This document shows, in pieces, positions 7,533-10,966 of a DNA stretch of 10,966 bases (the stretch's first letter is position 1; the number at the start of each line of letters is the position of its first letter). This stretch comes from Hyphomonadaceae bacterium UBA4763 (GTDB taxonomy: Bacteria > Pseudomonadota > Alphaproteobacteria > Caulobacterales > Aquidulcibacteraceae): positions 1,125-12,090 of the forward strand of contig DHHV01000090.1 in assembly GCA_002403455.1 (NCBI GenBank), written 5' to 3'. The notes beneath the pieces were generated by a model. The model did not search any database, had not been told where the DNA came from, and saw nothing but the letters and a program-made list of their open reading frames with translations. Both the position numbers and the translations under genes were made by a program.

Positions 7533-8331
7533 TGTCGGTCAGCTCCCCGGGCTTGGCGTTTAACTCTACCAAGAGCATGCCGACGGTCCGCTCGCGCTTC
7601 ACCGGTAGATCGGATGCAATCGGCTGGTCTTTGATCATTTTAACCGCGCCATTGGCGTAGAGGCGCAGGGTCACCGCAAACAAAACATCCGCATACAGGA
7701 TAGCGCCCTCAAACTGAAACGCGCCTGACAAAGGTGGATCGACCGCGACCTCTGCGAGCGGCGTCAATAACGACGCCCATTTTTCAGCGGCGCTCGCGTC
7801 GGTCAAGCGCGCCGCCAACGACGAAACATCCTCAAGTGGCCGAAAGCGGCCGCTTTCCCCGCGCACCCAATTCATGAACAAATGCAGATAGCTCAAGCGT
7901 TGTTCGGACGTGTCGAGTAACAACCGCATGGACCGACTTGCGTTGTGAATAGGGGCAGACGTGCCGTCGAGTAGCCAAATATCGGCTGCGCTGACGAGCA
8001 TGCCGGCAATCCCTGGTCCGTTATGCTGATCATGACCTTGAACCTCGATCAGCGCCGCTTCAGGCCAGCAGGGCAAAACCGTCATTCGGACGCGATCGGC
8101 GCTAATCTTTTGCGCGAATGACTCGCGAAGTATGAGATCGACAGGTTGCGCCACGCTGGCCGAAGCAAGAGTCGTCGCCGCAAGGTCAGGGTCAAGCTCG
8201 CGCCACTTGCCAGGCGTCAATGGCGGCGCGCTCCAGTCGGCAAGGCGTGGATGATAGCAGGCATAAGCGATACCAGCTAATTGCTGGTCTGTATGCGGGG
8301 TTGGATGTCGACCGAATTTCTTCATGAGCAT
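7522..8331 (-). CDS. Unrecognised 269-aa protein coupled to the VirD4-like ATPase
   Basis: I do not recognise a family. The frame stays open upstream to 8730, but that part lies inside the symporter gene and reads like a shadow, so I start at the MLMKKF pair (ATG 8331 or ATG 8325). Neither has a clear Shine-Dalgarno sequence. The product is soluble-looking, with no signal peptide or membrane helix. It has a His-rich start (RHPTPHTDQQ), an alternating strand region around residues 80-120 (VRMTVLPCWPEAALIEVQG), a helical block LSYLHLFMNWVRGESGRFRP in the middle, and a strand-rich C-terminal third containing FQFEGAILYADVLFAVTLRL. The stop overlaps the VirD4-like start by 11 bases, so the two are very likely one transcript with coupled translation. 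It could be an adaptor, a membrane-recruitment partner or a substrate of the ATPase; this is inference from position only. Confidence 0.7.
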   Translation of the reverse strand: MLMKKFGRHPTPHTDQQLAGIAYACYHPRLADWSAPPLTPGKWRELDPDLAATTLASASVAQPVDLILRESFAQKISADRVRMTVLPCWPEAALIEVQGHDQHNGPGIAGMLVSAADIWLLDGTSAPIHNASRSMRLLLDTSEQRLSYLHLFMNWVRGESGRFRPLEDVSSLAARLTDASAAEKWASLLTPLAEVAVDPPLSGAFQFEGAILYADVLFAVTLRLYANGAVKMIKDQPIASDLPVKRERTVGMLLVELNAKPGELTDNEF

Positions 8332-8337
8332 TGACTT

Positions 8338-8365
8338 GCCATGAGAGAACGAATTGGACCATGGC
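8338..8365. repeat. Inverted repeat just upstream of the unknown gene
   Basis: GCCATG (8338-8343) and CATGGC (8360-8365) are perfect reverse complements with a 16-base spacer, ending 6 bases before the ATG at 8331. A hairpin here would cover the ribosome-loading region; alternatively it is a small operator. The 98-base gap between the symporter stop and this gene (8332-8429) otherwise holds only a TTGACC hexamer (minus strand, 8403-8408) without a good -10, so a separate promoter is not shown. Confidence 0.35.
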
Positions 8366-8429
8366 GAAACAATGTCGTGCGACAAGCTGCCTTGGCAATT
8401 ATGGTCAACACGCCAAGTGCCGCCCCCGC

Positions 8430-10046
8430 TCAGCTCTTTTTGTCTTTGTTTTCCTTCACCAACCGTAACACGACCGGCGTCAGCAACAGCAAGGCGATGA
8501 GGTTCGGGAAGGTCATTGCGGCGGTCGCCACATCGGCAAAGCGCCAGATGAATTGCACCTCCAGCACCGCGCCAACGACGACAAGCGCCACCCAGGCCAG
8601 CCGGAATGGCATCACCATTTTGGGCCCCAGCCGCTCGCCACACAAATACCGGACAGCGCTTTCGCCATAATAGGACCAGCCGATGATCGTCGTAAACGCG
8701 AACAGCAACAAAGTGATCGTCACGACCCACGATCCCAAAGCGTCGATGCCGGCCGAGGCGTGCAGTCCCTGCTTGAATGCTTCATTGGTGACTTCGACGC
8801 CGGCGAGATCGCTTTGCCAGGCGACGTCTGCGGGCATGGTGAAGTCTTCAATCGCGGCGCGGCGGCCGTCATTGGTCACCGGCGCGCCAGCGGCGGCGCA
8901 GGCCTCCAATTGGGCGAGCACGTCTTGGCCTTTGGTGGCGATCACCGACGCGCGGTCTTGCGCATAAGCCGATGGGGCCCCATCCAAAATAGCGGCCGGC
9001 ACGTCAATGCCGTGGCGCGCTTCGCAAATGCGTAATTCCGCCCGGGCCGGGTTGAATTTAAAATCGCCATGGATCGTCAAAATGACCAAGGCTGTCATCG
9101 TGCAAACAACCAGCGTATCAACGAAAACGCCGACCGTGGCGATCCGCGCCTGACGGACGGGGTTATCCGTCTTGGCGGCGGCGTGGGCGATCGGCGTTGA
9201 GCCTTGTCCGGCTTCGTTCGAGAAGATCCCGCGCGCAACCCCGGCGCGAAAGCCGGTGATCATCGCCGCGCCGATAAAGCCGCCGGCCGCTTGCGCCGGA
9301 CCAAAAGCGTCTTGCACAATGAAGGCGAGCGCGCCCGGAATGTCTTGGATGTTGAGGCCGAGGATCGTCAAGCAAGCCAGGATATAAAGACCGGCCATGA
9401 TCGGCACGACTTTTTCGGCGACCGCCCCGATCGACTTGATGCCCCCAATGATGATGACGAACGTGAAGGCCCCGAGGATGATCCCGCCCCACAAAACCGG
9501 CAAACCGATCGCGCCTTGCAAGGCATTGGCGACCGAATTGGCTTGCGTCATGTTGCCGGTCGAAAACGCGGCATAAACCGCGCCGAGCGCGAACAAAACC
9601 GCCAACGGCTTCCAGGCTTTGCCAAGGCCGTCTTCGATGTAATACATTGGGCCGCCATAGGTCGATCCATCCGCCGCAACGCGGCGATAGCGCACAGCGA
9701 GCGTCGCTTCCGCAAAGGAGGTGCCCATGCCGACCAAAGCGGTCATCCACATCCAAAAGATCGCACCCGGTCCGCCCAGCGCAATGGCGGTGGCGACGCC
9801 AGCAATATTGCCGGTGCCGATCTGCCCCGACAAGGCGGTCGCCAATGCCGCCAACGGCGAGATCGAGCCCGCGCCTTGGCCCTTGCCGCTGGAAATCAAC
9901 GTCGCGAAGGCTTTGGGCAGCTCCCAAATCGGGCGAAAGCCCAGCAAAACTGTGAACAGCAGACCCGTGCCCAGCAAAATCAATGGCATCGGCCCCGACC
10001 ATAGCCAGTCAGAGGCCGCAAAAATTGCATTGGAAAATTGTTCCAT
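8430..10046 (-). CDS. agcS: Sodium:alanine/glycine symporter, AGCS family (538 aa)
   Basis: An inner-membrane secondary transporter importing alanine or glycine with Na+ (or H+). The family signature is clear: SGQIGTGNIAGVATAIALGG (73-92) followed by PGAIFWMW, then YGGPMYYIEDGLGK (130-143), STGNMTQANSVANAL (162-176), and FRAGVARGIFSNEAGQGSTP (266-285), with LFAFTTIIGWSYYGE late (448-461). About ten or eleven membrane helices are visible. The start at 10046 has AAGGA 9 bases upstream. Most relatives are about 440-490 aa. The excess here is a hydrophilic insert at about 328-417 between two helices, containing Cys341 and Cys383 and presumably outside the membrane. Na+/alanine versus glycine preference cannot be told from the sequence. 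It may be cotranscribed with the unknown gene 98 bases downstream, for no terminator is evident, but functions look unrelated. Confidence 0.95.
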   Translation of the reverse strand: MEQFSNAIFAASDWLWSGPMPLILLGTGLLFTVLLGFRPIWELPKAFATLISSGKGQGAGSISPLAALATALSGQIGTGNIAGVATAIALGGPGAIFWMWMTALVGMGTSFAEATLAVRYRRVAADGSTYGGPMYYIEDGLGKAWKPLAVLFALGAVYAAFSTGNMTQANSVANALQGAIGLPVLWGGIILGAFTFVIIIGGIKSIGAVAEKVVPIMAGLYILACLTILGLNIQDIPGALAFIVQDAFGPAQAAGGFIGAAMITGFRAGVARGIFSNEAGQGSTPIAHAAAKTDNPVRQARIATVGVFVDTLVVCTMTALVILTIHGDFKFNPARAELRICEARHGIDVPAAILDGAPSAYAQDRASVIATKGQDVLAQLEACAAAGAPVTNDGRRAAIEDFTMPADVAWQSDLAGVEVTNEAFKQGLHASAGIDALGSWVVTITLLLFAFTTIIGWSYYGESAVRYLCGERLGPKMVMPFRLAWVALVVVGAVLEVQFIWRFADVATAAMTFPNLIALLLLTPVVLRLVKENKDKKS

Positions 10047-10271
10047 CCCAACAAATCCTTTGAACGCGACGCCAGGCGCGGGCGCTTGTTTCTGATTCAG
10101 ATTGGCGTTTTGTCGCCGCCGCAGCGATCATCCCGACGCCGCGAGGCCGCAAATACCCCTCAACCCAAAGTCTTAGGGGCGAAAAACCGATCGGGCAAGC
10201 GTTGGTCGCGCGCGCATCCGCCGGGGGAAAGGATGGGGCGCTGGGGGAGGGGAGGCTGGCGCTTGGTTTGG
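10047..10271. other. Intergenic region upstream of agcS, no gene seen
   Basis: This stretch should carry the agcS promoter (minus strand), but I could not identify convincing -35/-10 boxes. It contains AAGGA (minus strand, 10056-10060), the agcS ribosome-binding site, and a weak 5-bp inverted repeat (CCCCT 10156-10160 with AGGGG 10175-10179). From about 10211 to 10271 the plus strand becomes strongly G/A-rich. An open frame runs through it into the TetR fragment, but its translation has no helix-turn-helix character. I looked for a glycine riboswitch before agcS and saw none. Confidence 0.5.
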
Positions 10272-10547
10272 ATGAGGGAAGGCTGTGTCGGTTGCGTTGA
10301 AATTTTGGACAAATTCAGCCATGCCGCGACGCTCAATCCCGATATTCAAGCAGCCATGCAGATGCGCGGGCTCAAAGCGGACTGGACGGCGCAAAGTCTT
10401 GCGCGGCATTTCCAAGCCGTTTTGCCGGGCGCGTTCATTCTCGCCAAGGCCGGCGCCGACCCGGTCCTGGCGCAAGACAGCATCGCGCATCTGAAGCGCT
10501 ACGTGCAATTAATGTTTTCAACGGCGGAGAAAGGGAAATCGCTGTGA
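10272..10547 (+). pseudogene. TetR-type regulator remnant: C-terminal ligand-binding part only
   Basis: From ATG 10272 the frame encodes about 91 residues. The segment LNPDIQAAM followed by the helices LARHFQAVLPGAFILAKAGA and DSIAHLKRYVQLMF is what I expect from the C-terminal effector domain of a TetR/AcrR regulator of the kind found beside VOC or PhnB genes. An intact member is about 190-200 residues and starts with a helix-turn-helix; nothing like that appears upstream in any plus frame, and the agcS gene begins at 10046, leaving no room for one after a normal promoter. I therefore read it as a 5'-truncated gene. The start codon is uncertain and lacks a good ribosome-binding site. Its stop overlaps the GTG of the next gene (GTGA), preserving the original operon junction. 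An alternative is a genuine small helical protein without a DNA-binding role. Confidence 0.6.
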
Positions 10548-10966
10548 CTTGGCTTTCACAGAAAGTCCGTACTTGCTGGTGGTTTCCCGGAAATGGCGAG
10601 GAGGCGGTCGCGTTCTACACCTCTCTTCTGCCTGACAGCCATGTCGAGGGCGGGCATGGCCCGGAAGGGGCCCCGCGTCTTGTGATCGAATTCACGCTGG
10701 CGGGCGCCCCGATGATGGTCCTCAACGCGCCCGGCGCCCCGCCCGCAAACCATGCGGCGTCCTTCAGCGTGCTGACGCAGGATCAGGCCGAGACCGACCG
10801 GCTGTGGGCGGCGCTTAGCGCAAATGGCGGCAAGGAAGTCATGTGCGGCTGGGTGACGGATCGCTTCGGCGTCTCCTGGCAGATCGTGCCAAAGCGGCTG
10901 CCGGAGATGTTCGCCGCGCCCGACCGGGCGGCGGCTGGCCGGGCCATGGAAGCGATGAAAAAGATG
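10544..10966 (+). CDS. PhnB-like VOC (glyoxalase-fold) protein, 3' end outside window
   Basis: A GTG start at 10544, preceded by the purine-rich GGAGAAAGGGAAA, opens a frame of 141 codons to the right edge. The protein begins QKVRTCWWFPGNGEEAVAFY, the usual opening of the PhnB / '3-demethylubiquinone-9 3-methyltransferase' VOC family. It contains LVIEFTLAGAPMMVLNAPGA and ends with the diagnostic CGWVTDRFGVSWQIVP. Full-length members are roughly 150-160 residues, so only a short tail is missing. VOC proteins have paired beta-alpha-beta modules and often bind a metal; the actual substrate of this group is usually unknown, and the ubiquinone methyltransferase label is not reliable. The GTGA overlap with the TetR remnant suggests an operon in which the regulator has decayed. 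Confidence 0.9.
   Translation, partial: MTWLSQKVRTCWWFPGNGEEAVAFYTSLLPDSHVEGGHGPEGAPRLVIEFTLAGAPMMVLNAPGAPPANHAASFSVLTQDQAETDRLWAALSANGGKEVMCGWVTDRFGVSWQIVPKRLPEMFAAPDRAAAGRAMEAMKKM

Noticed and set aside
8332..8730. N-terminal extension of the unknown protein back to an ATG at 8730
   Set aside because: It overlaps 300 bases of the symporter 3' end in another frame, is rich in Arg/Gly/Ala like a shadow, and adds no plausible domain.
9204..10004. Plus-strand open frame of 266 codons opposite agcS
   Set aside because: Charged, low-complexity translation antisense to the AGCS signature motifs.
10156..10179. CCCCT/AGGGG inverted repeat upstream of agcS as a terminator or riboswitch part
   Set aside because: Only 5 bp with a 14-base loop and no T-run of note; no glycine-riboswitch core motif nearby.

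Overview
The window looks like a chromosomal segment of a Gram-negative alphaproteobacterium. It is GC-rich by eye, has a TonB-dependent outer-membrane receptor under a cobalamin riboswitch, a probable lipoprotein pullulanase, and a TetR-like fragment followed by a PhnB-like VOC gene. I cannot place it more precisely; a Caulobacterales/Hyphomonadales-type organism is only a guess. I see no rRNA, tRNA, CRISPR array or recognisable transposase.

Layout: (1) 1-3409, minus strand: an MscS-family channel gene followed, with a 4-base ATGA overlap, by a pullulanase-type GH13 glycosidase whose 3' end lies beyond the left edge. (2) 3410-4086: divergent intergenic region with a clear cobalamin riboswitch at about 3741-3902 (plus strand) and a long leader that can fold into alternative hairpins around the ribosome-binding site. 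(3) 4087-5937, plus strand: a BtuB-like TonB-dependent receptor, so vitamin B12 probably represses its own uptake. (4) 5938-5993: short convergent gap with a perfect 9-bp GC hairpin. (5) 5994-8331, minus strand: an unrecognised 269-aa protein overlapping by 11 bases a VirD4/TraG-like ATPase that lacks the usual N-terminal membrane anchor. (6) 8430-10046, minus strand: a sodium:alanine/glycine symporter (AGCS family) with an unusually large extra loop. (7) 10272-end, plus strand: the C-terminal part of a TetR-type regulator with no recognisable DNA-binding domain, overlapping by 4 bases the GTG start of a PhnB-like VOC protein cut by the right edge.

How they fit together: most units are independent housekeeping or transport functions (osmotic release plus alpha-glucan use; B12 uptake; amino-acid uptake). 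The part least explained by known systems is the two-gene unit at 5994-8331: a conjugation-type coupling ATPase with no relaxase, no mating-pair genes in view and no membrane anchor, paired with an unknown soluble protein.
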